Assembly: GCF_010731595.1 (NCBI RefSeq)
Contig: NZ_AP022582.1
Span: forward strand, 2,232,001 to 2,296,000
Direction: 5' to 3'
Length of the DNA stretch: 64,000 bases
From: Mycobacterium seoulense
GTDB taxonomy: Bacteria; Actinomycetota; Actinomycetes; Mycobacteriales; Mycobacteriaceae
Shown piece after piece: positions 1-8,154 of the stretch. A program made the translations under genes and the position numbers. The notes under the pieces are model-generated. The model did no database searches. It saw nothing but the letters and a program-made list of their open reading frames with translations, and had not been told where the DNA came from. Positions within the stretch are counted from its first letter, which is position 1. Every line of letters starts with the position of its first letter.

Positions 1-135
1 CGCGCAGGCGGCATCGTGGAACTGACGTGCGGTCAGGCTGCGCCCCTGGTCGTCGGCGAGCAGCGGCCGGGCCGATGCCGCTTGCGCCGCGCCGGCGATC
101 AATGCCCAGTAGGTGACGTCGCTTCCGCGGCTCAT
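1..135 (-). CDS. N-terminal fragment of AMP-forming acyl-CoA synthetase (partial)
   Basis: Only the first 45 codons lie in the window; the gene runs off the left edge. The ATG (135-133) overlaps the TGA of the gene transcribed just before it (134-132) in an ATGA junction, so the two are translationally coupled. The fragment begins MSRGSDVTYWALIAGAAQ and contains ARPLLADDQGRSLTARQF, which resembles the 'allowed/damaged if no ligase, start of the adenylating fold' segment of fatty-acyl or aryl-CoA ligases. Pairing with an acyl-CoA thioesterase-like gene fits acyl-CoA metabolism. The catalytic region is outside the window, so the family call rests on this short segment and on context. Confidence 0.5.
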   Translation of the reverse strand, partial: MSRGSDVTYWALIAGAAQAASARPLLADDQGRSLTARQFHDAACA

Positions 136-977
136 TCGTTCGTCGAATTGACCTGTGCCGGGCGGAATCCGGAGTGCGCTATCGCGACCGACACCGCACT
201 GCCGATGGGACCGTTGCGGTCGACCAGGACGGCCGATCCGGTGGCCACCCCGTCGTGGCTGTAATGGGTTAGGGAGGCCATGCCGATGTGAGGACCTTCC
301 GGCAGCCGGCTCAGCGTGAGCGTGTAGTCGGCATTGATGAACTGCAGACCGTTTGTTCCCCAATTGGCAAGGGAAGCCGTGATATCGGCCGCCATGGCCG
401 CGCGGGTGAAGGCAGTGAGCGGTTCGCCGTCGATGAGCGATCGTGTCTCATGCAGCCAGGTGTATTTGGGTCCGAAGGTGTCGGCCCAGTCGGGGTCGGG
501 ATTTTGCAGTTCGGCGCCCCAGCCGTAGGTGCGCATGAACAGCGACGGCTGGACACCGTCATCGACGGGCAACGGCGGCATCTGCACTTCCGGGGACCAG
601 ACGCGCCCCTCGGGCTGCGCGCCGCGCCGCAGAAACAGCGCGCTCCCCCGCGCGACGGGAGAGCCTCCCTGGGTGAGGACCGCCTCGACGAGGCGTAGCC
701 GCCGGCGATCATGGTGCACGGTGGTGCTCAGCTCGATCGGTTCCAGCGCTGCCGGTGCGGGAAGGTCGACTGTCAGCCGGGCGGGTAACAGCTGCGGGTC
801 GTCGACTGCACGCTCGACCGCCCAGCCCAGCAGTCCGCCGACCACATGCCCGCTGAGCGACGGACCCCAGCCACCGCGGCCGATCTGATTTGGCACGAAA
901 CGGCTTTCATCGCGCGAGAAGTACGGCGTCTGCGCCGCTTCGGCAATGTCATCCGGCACGCAATTCGTTTCGGTCAA
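132..977 (-). CDS. Acyl-CoA thioesterase-like double hot-dog protein
   Basis: 281 residues from a TTG start at 977 that has GGAG nine bases upstream; a GTG at 959 is the alternative. The layout (about 280 residues, two halves, with segments such as GRGGWGPSLSGHVVGGLLGW near residue 33 and FTRAAMAADITASLANWG in the second half) matches the TesB/4HBT_3-type double hot-dog proteins common in mycobacteria. Such proteins hydrolyse acyl-CoA or act on acyl chains bound as CoA thioesters in the cytosol. No signal peptide is seen. The 3' end is coupled by ATGA to the acyl-CoA ligase fragment, so the two probably work on the same acyl-CoA pool. Substrate unknown. Confidence 0.65.
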   Translation of the reverse strand: MTETNCVPDDIAEAAQTPYFSRDESRFVPNQIGRGGWGPSLSGHVVGGLLGWAVERAVDDPQLLPARLTVDLPAPAALEPIELSTTVHHDRRRLRLVEAVLTQGGSPVARGSALFLRRGAQPEGRVWSPEVQMPPLPVDDGVQPSLFMRTYGWGAELQNPDPDWADTFGPKYTWLHETRSLIDGEPLTAFTRAAMAADITASLANWGTNGLQFINADYTLTLSRLPEGPHIGMASLTHYSHDGVATGSAVLVDRNGPIGSAVSVAIAHSGFRPAQVNSTNE

Positions 978-1109
978 TGCAGGACGCTCCGCCCGGAGAT
1001 GGATCCCTCATGTGAGGATGGCAACAGTAGATATTACGGTTCGCGTTCCAGTGGCAACGGGCCGACCTGTCTGAGGTCAATTCTGTGGCCGAGCAAGGGC
1101 ATTGCACCC

Positions 1110-1847
1110 TCAGGCGATGGCCGCACCTACCAGGTGGCCGATCGCGTAGGTGATCGACAATGCGAGCCCGCCCCCGATGACGTTGCGGAGCACCGCCCGG
1201 CTCTTGGGCGCCCCGCCCAAACCCGCCGACACCGCCCCGGTGATCACCAGCGCGATGAGGACCGCCGCGACAGTGACCGGGATCCTCCACGCGGCCGGCG
1301 GCACCAGGATCGCGACCAGCGGCAAGGAGGCGCCGACCGCGAACGACAGCGCCGAGGACGACGCCGCCTGCCAGGGGTTGGTCAGTTCCTCGGGATTGAT
1401 CCCGAGTTCGACTTCGGCGTGCGCGAGCAGCGGATTGTGGTCGGTCAATTCCTCGGCGACGGTGCGGGCGGTCGCCGCGTTCAGGCCTTTCGCTTCGTAG
1501 AGGGCGGCAAGCTCGTCCAACTCGGCGGCCGGATCGTCGCGCAGTTCCTGGCGCTCCTTGTGCAACAGCGCCTTCTCGGTGTCACGCTGGGTGCTGACCG
1601 ACACGTATTCGCCCAGCGCCATCGACACCGCTCCGGCGACCAGTCCGGCGCTACCGGCGGTCAACACCGGGGCGCGTTCTATCGTCGCCGCCGCGACCCC
1701 CACGACGATGCCCGCCGTGGAGACGATTCCATCGTTGGCGCCCAGCACCCCGGCGCGCAGCCAATTCAACCTCGACGACACCGACCCTTGATGCGGTTCG
1801 GCAGGATGCGGATGCGACGGACTCGACACGGCCGCAACGATATACAT
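1110..1847 (-). CDS. VIT1/CCC1-family iron/manganese transporter
   Basis: 245 residues from the ATG at 1847 (a TTG one codon upstream is also open). The opening RAGVLGANDGIVSTAGIVVG is the hallmark first membrane segment of the VIT1/CCC1 family, followed by GLVAGAVSMALGEYVSVSTQ, also diagnostic. A hydrophilic middle segment (ERQELRDDPAAELDELAALY, rich in Glu) corresponds to the metal-binding domain, then three membrane segments close the protein (SFAVGASLPLVAILV, VAAVLIALVITGAV, NVIGGGLALSITYAIG). Family members export or store Fe2+/Mn2+ across a membrane. It stands alone between a minus-strand thioesterase gene and a plus-strand secreted protein. Confidence 0.85.
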   Translation of the reverse strand: MYIVAAVSSPSHPHPAEPHQGSVSSRLNWLRAGVLGANDGIVSTAGIVVGVAAATIERAPVLTAGSAGLVAGAVSMALGEYVSVSTQRDTEKALLHKERQELRDDPAAELDELAALYEAKGLNAATARTVAEELTDHNPLLAHAEVELGINPEELTNPWQAASSSALSFAVGASLPLVAILVPPAAWRIPVTVAAVLIALVITGAVSAGLGGAPKSRAVLRNVIGGGLALSITYAIGHLVGAAIA

Positions 1848-2081
1848 CAAAGACCGGCCCGACTAGTCAACGTAGCCTTGCCAAAGCCTCATGCGCGGGG
1901 GTCCTCGGCCTCATCGCGAGTCCCCGTGCCGGCCGTCCTTCCGCTACCCAACACGCAGGTCGGCGCGCCCCAGAAGTTCCGCATGGGCCGCTCACAGCCG
2001 ATGCATAGAAAAGCTATTTAGGGTCGTTTGTGTAAGGGGGGATTCTGAGGAATTCACCAGCGGCTCGACAGGTGAAGGACT

Positions 2082-2690
2082 ATGAAACTTAAGCAATTAC
2101 TTGGGGGGATCACCGTCGCGGGCGCCCTTGGGGCCGCCGCGCTGGGGATGGGTACCGGTGCGGCCAACGCCGCTCCGGGCGGACCACCGCCCGGTCCGGC
2201 GGGAAATCATGGTGGGCCGGCTCCCGGAGGCATTCATCCGCCGAACGCGCCCGGTGGCCCGGGTGGACCCGGCGGTCCGGGCGGACCGGGCGGACCCGGC
2301 GGCCCGGGTGGACCCCAGGGTGGGCCCGGTGGCCCGGGCGGCCCCGGCCATCCGGGCGGACCTCCGGGTGGACCGGGCGGACCGGGCGGACCCGGCGGAC
2401 CTGGTGACCTCGATCATCCGGGTGGTCCCGGTGGGCCGGGCGGACCCGGGGGCCCGTGGCACGGAGATCCACAACGTGGTTACTTCCGCGGGGCCCCGTG
2501 GGGTGACGGGCCGGCGCCTTGGGGACCCGGGCAGCCGCCCCGTCCCGACTGGGACAGGCCGCTCCCGCCGCCCGGTGGCCACTGGGGATATGGCCCGATC
2601 AACTACTGGGGATACCAGGAGACTCCCGTCTGGGATCCCGGATTCAATCAGTGGGGGTTCTGGTTCTTCGGAGTCTGGATTCCGCTGTAG
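2082..2690 (+). CDS. Secreted Gly/Pro-rich collagen-like protein
   Basis: 202 residues. The ATG has AGGTGAAGG six bases upstream. Residues 1-30 form a Sec signal peptide (Lys-rich start, hydrophobic core, ANA|AP cleavage). Residues about 31-125 are low-complexity GPGGPGG/GGPGGPG repeats encoded by GGNCCNGG units, and the final 60 residues are rich in Trp, Tyr and Pro ([21 protein letters not shown]). A Gly/Pro-rich middle with a conserved aromatic tail is seen in small mycobacterial exported proteins of unknown function. A strong hairpin follows the stop. Function unknown; surface or cell-wall location is inferred. Confidence 0.75.
   Translation: MKLKQLLGGITVAGALGAAALGMGTGAANAAPGGPPPGPAGNHGGPAPGGIHPPNAPGGPGGPGGPGGPGGPGGPGGPQGGPGGPGGPGHPGGPPGGPGGPGGPGGPGDLDHPGGPGGPGGPGGPWHGDPQRGYFRGAPWGDGPAPWGPGQPPRPDWDRPLPPPGGHWGYGPINYWGYQETPVWDPGFNQWGFWFFGVWIPL
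2251..2457 (+). repeat. Short GC-rich coding repeat (GGNCCNGG units)
   Basis: Tandem degenerate 9-bp units of the form GGNGGNCCN encode the Gly-Gly-Pro tract of the secreted protein at 2082-2690. Unit number probably varies between strains by slippage. It is protein-coding simple sequence, not a CRISPR array or a mobile repeat. Confidence 0.8.
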
Positions 2691-2699
2691 ACAGCGGTG

Positions 2700-2743
2700 A
2701 GCACAACGCCCGCTTCGCCATTCGGCGAGGCGGGCGTTGTGCT
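2700..2743 (+). terminator. Intrinsic-type hairpin terminator
   Basis: A 20-bp stem (2700-2719 with 2724-2743; one G-U pair) closes a 4-base ATTC loop, nine bases after the stop codon at 2690. There is no clear U-tract, which is usual for mycobacterial hairpin terminators. Confidence 0.8.
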
Positions 2744-3000
2744 GTTACGCGATGGGCGCCCCGCAAGCTTGCAAAGCGGACGAATCACTTTGCGACCCAG
2801 CGCTTACCCGGCTACGGCGATCGGAGAAGGCGCGCGGGCGTTGGGCTGGTGGGACCTTCGGCCTCTTGGTGGGGGCCCTACGCCACCTCATCGATGCCGT
2901 ACGGCCCTCGTTTGAAGTGTCTCGATCGCGAAACATCGAGGTCACGGTTTGGGGATTCCGCACCTGCCGCAGCTGAGCGATCGACGTAAGAGGAGGCGCG

Positions 3001-3360
3001 ATGCCGACACCTGACTTCACGCCCGGAATTCGGGGGCACGCACGAGACCCTCGCGCGACCCCGCTCTATGCGACCACCGTCGTCGTCACCGTGATGTCGG
3101 GAATCTGCGCGTTGGTCGCGCTCGCCGCCGGCTCGCCACTTCAGTTCGGTGTCGCGTCGGCGATATTCGGCGCCGGGTGGATCGCCGCCGATTTCATCGA
3201 ACGAGCAATTGAGCCCGGGCAGCAGCGCGTCGCTCAACGATGTGTAGCCACCGCCGCCCGGCCGGCCCCCGCCTATCGACCCTCCCGGGTGGTGTACGCC
3301 GGTCGCTGCGAGCGTTTCTCGCAGCCGGCTCCGCGGGTCGTGAGCAAGTCCGCCGCCTGA
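3001..3360 (+). CDS. Small membrane protein, unknown function
   Basis: 119 residues with an excellent AGGAGG eight bases before the ATG. One long or two short hydrophobic segments lie at about 22-62 (TTVVVTVMSGICALVALAAG and FGVASAIFGAGWIAADFI), followed by a basic, polar tail of about 50 residues. No catalytic motif or named family recognised. It converges on the methyltransferase gene with only 8 bp between stops. The 257 bases upstream (2744-3000) show no other feature. Confidence 0.55.
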   Translation: MPTPDFTPGIRGHARDPRATPLYATTVVVTVMSGICALVALAAGSPLQFGVASAIFGAGWIAADFIERAIEPGQQRVAQRCVATAARPAPAYRPSRVVYAGRCERFSQPAPRVVSKSAA

Positions 3361-3368
3361 CCATCCGG

Positions 3369-4004
3369 TCAGCCCTTGGTGCCGACCGTGATCAGGTCGG
3401 AAATGACCCGCGTCCAAACCGGCCGACGAATGCGGTGCTGATCGCCGATGACGAACCCGGCGCCTTCGAACAACGCCCGCATCTCCGCAGGCGACGCATT
3501 GTGCTGCGGCTTCCATCTACTCGTCGAGGCCGCTTGTAGCTGCGGTTGCCGCGTACTGAGGGCCGCGACCGCCACCAACCCGCCGGGTGCCAGCACACGG
3601 TGGAATTCGCGCAACGCCGCCGGCTGGTCGAAGAAGTGGAACGCCGACGTGGTCACCACCGCGTCGAGGGCACCGTCGTCGAAGGGCAGTTGTTCGGCCG
3701 GCCCCCGCAGCCACTGCACCCGGTCGGTTCGGGCACGCGCCTGGGCGAGCATGCCGTCGGACATGTCGACACCGTAGATCTCGTCGGGCTGCAGCTCGCG
3801 CGCGATACGGTCGCTGAGGATGCCTGTGCCGCAGGCGATATCGGCGATCTTGCGGGCTTGGTGAGCCCGTAGCTGCGCAATCACCTCATCGTGCGGCGGG
3901 CGGTATACCCACCGCTGCAGGAACGGCAGATCGTAGGCCGGGGCCAGGAAGCCCCACAGCCGCGTGACGGCGTCGTTGAACGCTCGGCGGCTCGGCGCCG
4001 TCAT
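3369..4004 (-). CDS. Class I SAM-dependent methyltransferase (UbiE/Methyltransf_11-like)
   Basis: 211 residues. SAM-binding motif I is seen as [16 protein letters not shown] (about 53-68), the acidic ribose-binding position as [12 protein letters not shown] (about 75-86), and motifs II/III as [20 protein letters not shown] and [12 protein letters not shown]. This is the usual arrangement of small-molecule C- or O-methyltransferases. The ATG overlaps the stop of the upstream methyltransferase gene by 4 bp (ATGA), so both are made from one transcript. Substrate unknown. Confidence 0.8.
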   Translation of the reverse strand: MTAPSRRAFNDAVTRLWGFLAPAYDLPFLQRWVYRPPHDEVIAQLRAHQARKIADIACGTGILSDRIARELQPDEIYGVDMSDGMLAQARARTDRVQWLRGPAEQLPFDDGALDAVVTTSAFHFFDQPAALREFHRVLAPGGLVAVAALSTRQPQLQAASTSRWKPQHNASPAEMRALFEGAGFVIGDQHRIRRPVWTRVISDLITVGTKG

Positions 4005-4933
4005 TTGCCCAGAACGGAGCTGTAATAGACGGTGTCGGCGACGGACACCGAGTCGTTCGTCTGCGGAATCGCCGCAAGACCGCTGCCGGCCAACAGCTCG
4101 CTCATCCTGGTGCCGACCGTCTGCCAGCCGAGGTTGTTCAGGTACTCGGCGACGTCGTTGCGTTCACCCTCGAAACCCAGCTCCTCCCAATCAAGCTCGA
4201 AGCCATGGTCGCGCCATTTCGCGGTGGCCCTGCGCATCATCTCCCGCGCCTTCTCGACGTCCTGCTGCGGCCGGTCCGGGATGGCCTCGACAGCCACCCT
4301 GCTGCCTTCGGCGCTCAACGCGGAGATGTTGTCCAGCAGGCGGTCCTGAGCGTCTGGCGGCAGGTAGCCGAAGAGGCCTTCGGCGATCCACGCGGTCGGG
4401 CGGCTCTGGTCAAAACCCGCTTCCACCAAGGCTTTCGGCCAGTCGCGCCGCAAATCGATGGCCACCGTGCGCAGGTCTGCCTGTGGGGCGGCGCCCAGCT
4501 TGGCCAGGGTGGTGGTCTTGAACTCGATCACCTCGGGCTGGTCGATCTCGAACACCACCATGTCGGCGGGCCACGCCAACCGGTAGGCGCGCGAGTCGAG
4601 GCCGGACGCCAGGATCACGGCCTGACGGATTCCGGCTTGCGCCGCGTCGCGAAAGAAGGTGTCGAAGAACCGGGTCCGGGCGGCCATGGCGGCGGGCATG
4701 TGCTCGAGTTTCCAGCCGGATTCGTGGTCGTCGACGTCTGCGCCGACAAGGTCGCCATCGACCCATCGCGTGAAGAAGTCCACACCGACGGCGCGGACCA
4801 GCGGTTCGGCGAACCGGTCGTGGATCAGCGGGTTGTCGGCCTTGGTCGCGATCGCCCGGGCCGCGGCCACCATCGTGGCCGTCGCGCCCACACTGGTGGC
4901 CAAATCCCAAGAGTCGTTGTCTGTGCGTGGCAT
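4001..4933 (-). CDS. Putative SAM-dependent methyltransferase, mycobacterial LCM-like (TIGR00027) family
   Basis: 310 residues, the usual length of this expanded mycobacterial family. Typical segments: an N-terminal [18 protein letters not shown], the FFDTFF motif, SAM-binding [12 protein letters not shown] (about residues 109-120), [12 protein letters not shown] and AEGLFGYLP. Members resemble leucine carboxyl methyltransferases such as PPM1 but their substrates in mycobacteria are mostly unknown. It is the first gene of a two-methyltransferase operon, coupled by ATGA to the gene at 3369-4004. Confidence 0.85.
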   Translation of the reverse strand: MPRTDNDSWDLATSVGATATMVAAARAIATKADNPLIHDRFAEPLVRAVGVDFFTRWVDGDLVGADVDDHESGWKLEHMPAAMAARTRFFDTFFRDAAQAGIRQAVILASGLDSRAYRLAWPADMVVFEIDQPEVIEFKTTTLAKLGAAPQADLRTVAIDLRRDWPKALVEAGFDQSRPTAWIAEGLFGYLPPDAQDRLLDNISALSAEGSRVAVEAIPDRPQQDVEKAREMMRRATAKWRDHGFELDWEELGFEGERNDVAEYLNNLGWQTVGTRMSELLAGSGLAAIPQTNDSVSVADTVYYSSVLGK

Positions 4934-5044
4934 GCGCCTGTTCCCCCTCGGAGTGAAAGCGATACTTAGCCACTATAACGACCGCGGGGGGCGGTTGGTT
5001 CCCGAGCGTTTCGCGAAGGTCGCCGCGGTGACCGCGGCTCGGGG

Positions 5045-5347
5045 CTAGGGGCCCGACCGCGGACCAAGATTGCCGGGCGCGCCCGGGTCACCGGGTCCGC
5101 CTGATCCGCTCGGAACGCCCGCTCCGCCCGGTTCGCCAGGCCCACCGGGTCCGCCCGGTCCGTTCACGGCGGGGACCCCGGGCACGCATTGATTCTGGTC
5201 CACGCTCCACACAAATCCCGCAGCGCAATTAGGGTCGGCCCGGCCGATCGCCGGCGCCGAAATCGCGATCGCAGCCAACATCGCCAATGCGAGCCCGACG
5301 GCGCCGAATGCCCAGCCCCGCACCGCACTCATCGCCGAGATTGTCAT
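5045..5347 (-). CDS. Small secreted Gly/Pro-rich protein with one Cys pair
   Basis: 100 residues. The ATG at 5347 is chosen because GGGAGGAGA lies six bases upstream and because it places a signal peptide (about 1-37, ending IGRADP) at the N-terminus; a longer frame exists to 5530 but lacks a ribosome site. The mature part begins with a compact Cys pair (CAAGFVWSVDQNQC, Cys41 and Cys54) and ends in a [13 protein letters not shown] tract. Similar in style to the protein at 2082-2690, although the two differ outside the Gly/Pro tract. Function unknown, exported. Confidence 0.65.
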   Translation of the reverse strand: MTISAMSAVRGWAFGAVGLALAMLAAIAISAPAIGRADPNCAAGFVWSVDQNQCVPGVPAVNGPGGPGGPGEPGGAGVPSGSGGPGDPGAPGNLGPRSGP

Positions 5348-5415
5348 GTCGGTCTCCTCCCGGCCGGCGACACGATGCACATCATTTTGCGGCACGCGAC
5401 CCGTTGGCGGTGTTG

Positions 5416-5844
5416 TTATTCGGTGACCAGTTGGAAGACCGGGATGACCCGGTCGGTGCGCTCCTGGTACTCGCCGAACCCCGGCGCTCGCTCGACGACG
5501 ACTCCGTACACGAAATCGCGCTCGTCGCACGACAATTCGCGCACGGTCGCCGGCTTGGGGGCCTGCGAGCCGATCTCCACCGTCACCCGCGGGTTGGCGC
5601 GGATGTTGTGCACCCAGGCGGGGTTGTTGTCCCGGCCCGCGGCGGAGCCGACGATATAGAGCTTGCCGTCGATGTCGAAGTAAGCGACGGGGTTCACCCG
5701 CTGCGCACCGCTTCGCGCACCGGTCGAGGTCAACAGCAGCAACGGGAAACCCTCGAACTGCCCGCCGACCTTGCCCCCGTTGCGGCGGAATTCCTCGATG
5801 TTGTGCTGGTTGAATTCACGCTCCGAACGCATGTCGTCGTCCAT
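5416..5844 (-). CDS. Deazaflavin (F420)-dependent nitroreductase-family protein, Ddn-like
   Basis: 142 residues, the normal size. Characteristic segments are FPLLLLTSTGARSGAQRVNP (about 33-52), LYIVGSAAGRDNNPAWVHNI and ANPRVTVEIG, typical of the split beta-barrel Ddn/FDR family that uses reduced F420 to reduce quinones or nitro compounds. The start could be Met1 (5844) or Met5 (5832). It stands between the secreted Gly/Pro protein and the divergent YihY gene. Physiological substrate unknown; a menaquinone-reductase role has been described for Ddn itself. Confidence 0.85.
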   Translation of the reverse strand: MDDDMRSEREFNQHNIEEFRRNGGKVGGQFEGFPLLLLTSTGARSGAQRVNPVAYFDIDGKLYIVGSAAGRDNNPAWVHNIRANPRVTVEIGSQAPKPATVRELSCDERDFVYGVVVERAPGFGEYQERTDRVIPVFQLVTE

Positions 5845-5967
5845 TGCCCCATCTTGGCATGGGGAGGCGGACGTGCACGGCCCGCGATTGATCGTCGCCG
5901 GATCCGGGTATCACCTGGCAATCCCATCGGGGGGTATCCGCTTCCGTAGAAACGAAGTGAGCACGAG

Positions 5968-6984
5968 ATGGTCGGCTGGCTGGACAGGCTGCAGCGACGA
6001 AACCGCGCCGCGGGCGTGGCGATCGCCGTGATTTACAAGTACCTCGATGACCAAGGCGGGTACCTGTCCGCCCTGATCACCTACTACGGGTTCGTGTCGC
6101 TGTTCCCCCTGCTGCTGCTGTTGACGACGGGCCTCGGGGTGGTCCTGGCCGGCCGCCCCGATCTGCAGGAACAGGTGCTGCACAGCACGTTGAGCCAGTT
6201 CCCGGTGATCGGCAGCCAGCTCCATCAGCCCGCGGGCCTCAGCGGAGGGACCGTCGCCGTGGTCGTCGGCGTCGCGGGGGCGCTGTACGGCGGCCTGGGG
6301 GTCGGTCAGGCGGTGCAGAACGCGATGGACTCGGTATGGGCCGTACCGAGGAACAACCGTCCGGACCCGCTCCGTTCCCGCCTGCGCAGCCTGGTGTTGT
6401 TGGTGGTCCTCGGCTCGGCGGCCATGGCCGCCACCGCGCTGTCCGCGGCCGGCCAGGCTACCGGAGCGCTGGGCGTGTTCGGAAAGATCGGCGTCGCTCT
6501 GGTCGCGGTGGGGATCAACGCTCTGATCTGCCTCGTGGCGTTTCGTGTGACCACCGCGCGGGGGCTCACCTATCGCCAGGTGTTGCCGGGAGCGCTTGCG
6601 GCAGCGACGATTTGGCAGGTATTGCAGTGGGGCGGTGCCGGATACATCCGGCACACGGTGAAGACGGCCAGCGCCACCAACAGCGTCTTCGCGTTGGTGC
6701 TGGGATTGCTGGCCTTCCTGTTCCTGGTCTCGTCGACGCTGGTTTTGTGCGCGGAAATCAATGTCGTTCTCGTGGAACGGCTTTACCCGCGCGCTCTGCT
6801 CACTCCATTCACCGATGACGCGGAACTCACACCGGCCGACCGCAAGACTTACACCAAAAAGGCAAAGGCCGAGCGGTTCAAGGGATTTCAGCGCGTCAGC
6901 GTCAAGTTCGGCGACCTCGCCCGCAAGGCGAGCCGGCCCCGGACACCGACGCCTCCGACCATCCGCAGCCGGCCCGCCGGTTAG
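5968..6984 (+). CDS. YihY/BrkB-family inner membrane protein
   Basis: 338 residues with about six membrane segments (for example FVSLFPLLLLLTTGLGVVL, VAVVVGVAGALYGGLGVG, LVLLVVLGSAAMAATALSAA, IGVALVAVGINALICLVAF, SVFALVLGLLAFLFLVSS). The ALITYYGFVSLFPLLL segment and the LCAEINVVLVER segment near the end are family signatures. The C-terminal 70 residues are basic and probably cytoplasmic. The family was once called ribonuclease BN in error; its role is uncertain. Its TAG stop is immediately followed, with no gap, by the convergent stop of the DUF3072 gene. Confidence 0.85.
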   Translation: MVGWLDRLQRRNRAAGVAIAVIYKYLDDQGGYLSALITYYGFVSLFPLLLLLTTGLGVVLAGRPDLQEQVLHSTLSQFPVIGSQLHQPAGLSGGTVAVVVGVAGALYGGLGVGQAVQNAMDSVWAVPRNNRPDPLRSRLRSLVLLVVLGSAAMAATALSAAGQATGALGVFGKIGVALVAVGINALICLVAFRVTTARGLTYRQVLPGALAAATIWQVLQWGGAGYIRHTVKTASATNSVFALVLGLLAFLFLVSSTLVLCAEINVVLVERLYPRALLTPFTDDAELTPADRKTYTKKAKAERFKGFQRVSVKFGDLARKASRPRTPTPPTIRSRPAG

Positions 6985-7200
6985 TCAGTTGCCGCGGCCG
7001 GTTTGTTGCTGGAGCTCGTCGATGAGCTCCGAGGCTTGAGCCTTCGTCATGTCGTCGGGAACGTCGCGCCCGGCCTCTTGGGCCAGCGTGTGCACGTAGC
7101 TGCGCTGGGGACCGGTCATCGGCTCGTCGCCGGTGACCCACCGGGACGTGTCCTTCTCGGGATTCTCACTCGGCGCGTGCCGCGTGCCGTCAGTCGTCAT
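6985..7200 (-). CDS. DUF3072 small protein
   Basis: 71 residues from the second of two adjacent ATG codons (7200), chosen because GGAGG sits six bases upstream; the first ATG is at 7203. The C-terminal half carries the DUF3072 pattern PMTGPQRSYVHTLAQEAG followed by DMTKAQASELIDELQ. Charged, soluble, no signal peptide. DUF3072 proteins are small and widespread in Actinobacteria and have no known function. Confidence 0.75.
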   Translation of the reverse strand: MTTDGTRHAPSENPEKDTSRWVTGDEPMTGPQRSYVHTLAQEAGRDVPDDMTKAQASELIDELQQQTGRGN

Positions 7201-7306
7201 CATCCACCTCCGCGAGGAGGGATAACCGTCGCACGTACGTTCGAAACATGACGCGGGTGGCGGGCGTCTCAGCCGGGACGCCGCGCACTTTGGAAGGATG
7301 GGTGCC

Positions 7307-7810
7307 ATGTCGCGTTCCTTCGACATCCTGATCGAGTCGCCGGCCAGCGTGGAGCAAATCCACACGACGTTCGGCCGCGAGGACTACTGGCTGGCCCGCC
7401 TTCGAGCCAGCAACGCTCCCACGACGCTGGATTCGCTGGTCGTCGACGCCGACGGCACGGTGGCGATCCGCGCCACCCAACACGTGTCCCGCCAGGTTAT
7501 GCCGACGCTCATCGCCAAAGCCATCCCCGGCGAGCTGAAGATCGTGCATAGCGAGACGTGGCGCCCGGCCGGCGACGGCGAGGTCCGTGGGCAGATCAGC
7601 GTGGTGTCGTCCGGCGGGGTGGGATCGGGCCGCGCGGAAGCCTGGATGGCCCCCGCGGGCAACGGCGCGCGACTGCGCTTCGCCGTGCAGGTGGCGGTGA
7701 AGATCCCGCTCGTCGGCCGCAAGCTCGAAAAGTCGATGGAAGCCGATCTGGCAGAGAGCATTCCGGCGCTGCAGCGCTTCACCGCCACCTGGATCGCCGA
7801 CAACACCTGA
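7307..7810 (+). CDS. DUF2505 (SRPBCC-fold) protein
   Basis: 167 residues from the ATG at 7307 (GGAAGG nine bases upstream; an in-frame ATG at 7298 lies too close to that site). The N-terminus SRSFDILIESPASVEQIHTTF, the middle QHVSRQVMPTLIAKAIPGEL and the C-terminal IPLVGRKLEKSMEADLAESI match mycobacterial DUF2505 proteins, which adopt the START/SRPBCC helix-grip fold and may bind a hydrophobic ligand. No membrane segments. Function unknown. Confidence 0.8.
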   Translation: MSRSFDILIESPASVEQIHTTFGREDYWLARLRASNAPTTLDSLVVDADGTVAIRATQHVSRQVMPTLIAKAIPGELKIVHSETWRPAGDGEVRGQISVVSSGGVGSGRAEAWMAPAGNGARLRFAVQVAVKIPLVGRKLEKSMEADLAESIPALQRFTATWIADNT

Positions 7811-7827
7811 CAGCGCGTCGAAGTTCG

Positions 7828-8154
7828 TCAGCCTTCCGCGACCGGTGACGCGGGCTCCACGGCGACGAGTTCGGTCAGGCCGCTGATGGTGAGGATGGGC
7901 ATCAGAATCGGGTGGGCGATCAGATGGATGTGGTTGGCGTGGGTGAACAACGCGTTGATCGCGGCGCTGTCGAGGTACTCGACGCCGCTGAGGTCGACGG
8001 TGAGCGGGCCGCCACCGGCGGCCTCGCCGCTGGCGCTGGTGAGGGCGTGGACGAAGGCGTCGATGTTGCTCAGGTCGATCTCCCCCGAGGCGACCAGCAT
8101 CAATTCCCCGTCGGTGCGGCGCGCGGTGTCGAGGGTGAGCGTCGTGGCCATCAT
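7828..8154 (-). CDS. STAS-domain anti-anti-sigma factor
   Basis: 108 residues from the ATG at 8154, whose ATGA overlaps the stop of the phosphatase/kinase gene; GAGG lies five bases upstream. The STAS core is clear: LMLVASGEIDLSN, then GPLTVDLSGVEYLDSAAINAL, in which Ser63 of the DSAAI motif is the expected phosphorylation site. In partner switching the unphosphorylated form sequesters an anti-sigma kinase and so frees a sigma factor. The adjacent coupled gene encodes both a HATPase kinase and a PP2C phosphatase, the natural partners. No sigma factor gene is in the window. Confidence 0.85.
   Translation of the reverse strand: MMATTLTLDTARRTDGELMLVASGEIDLSNIDAFVHALTSASGEAAGGGPLTVDLSGVEYLDSAAINALFTHANHIHLIAHPILMPILTISGLTELVAVEPASPVAEG

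Noticed and set aside
846..2021. 391-residue plus-strand open frame over the VIT gene
   Set aside because: Arg-rich, no motif, no ribosome site; overlaps a clear VIT-family gene on the other strand.
2251..2457. Possible CRISPR-like array
   Set aside because: The short repeats have no unique spacers and encode the Gly/Pro tract of a secreted protein.
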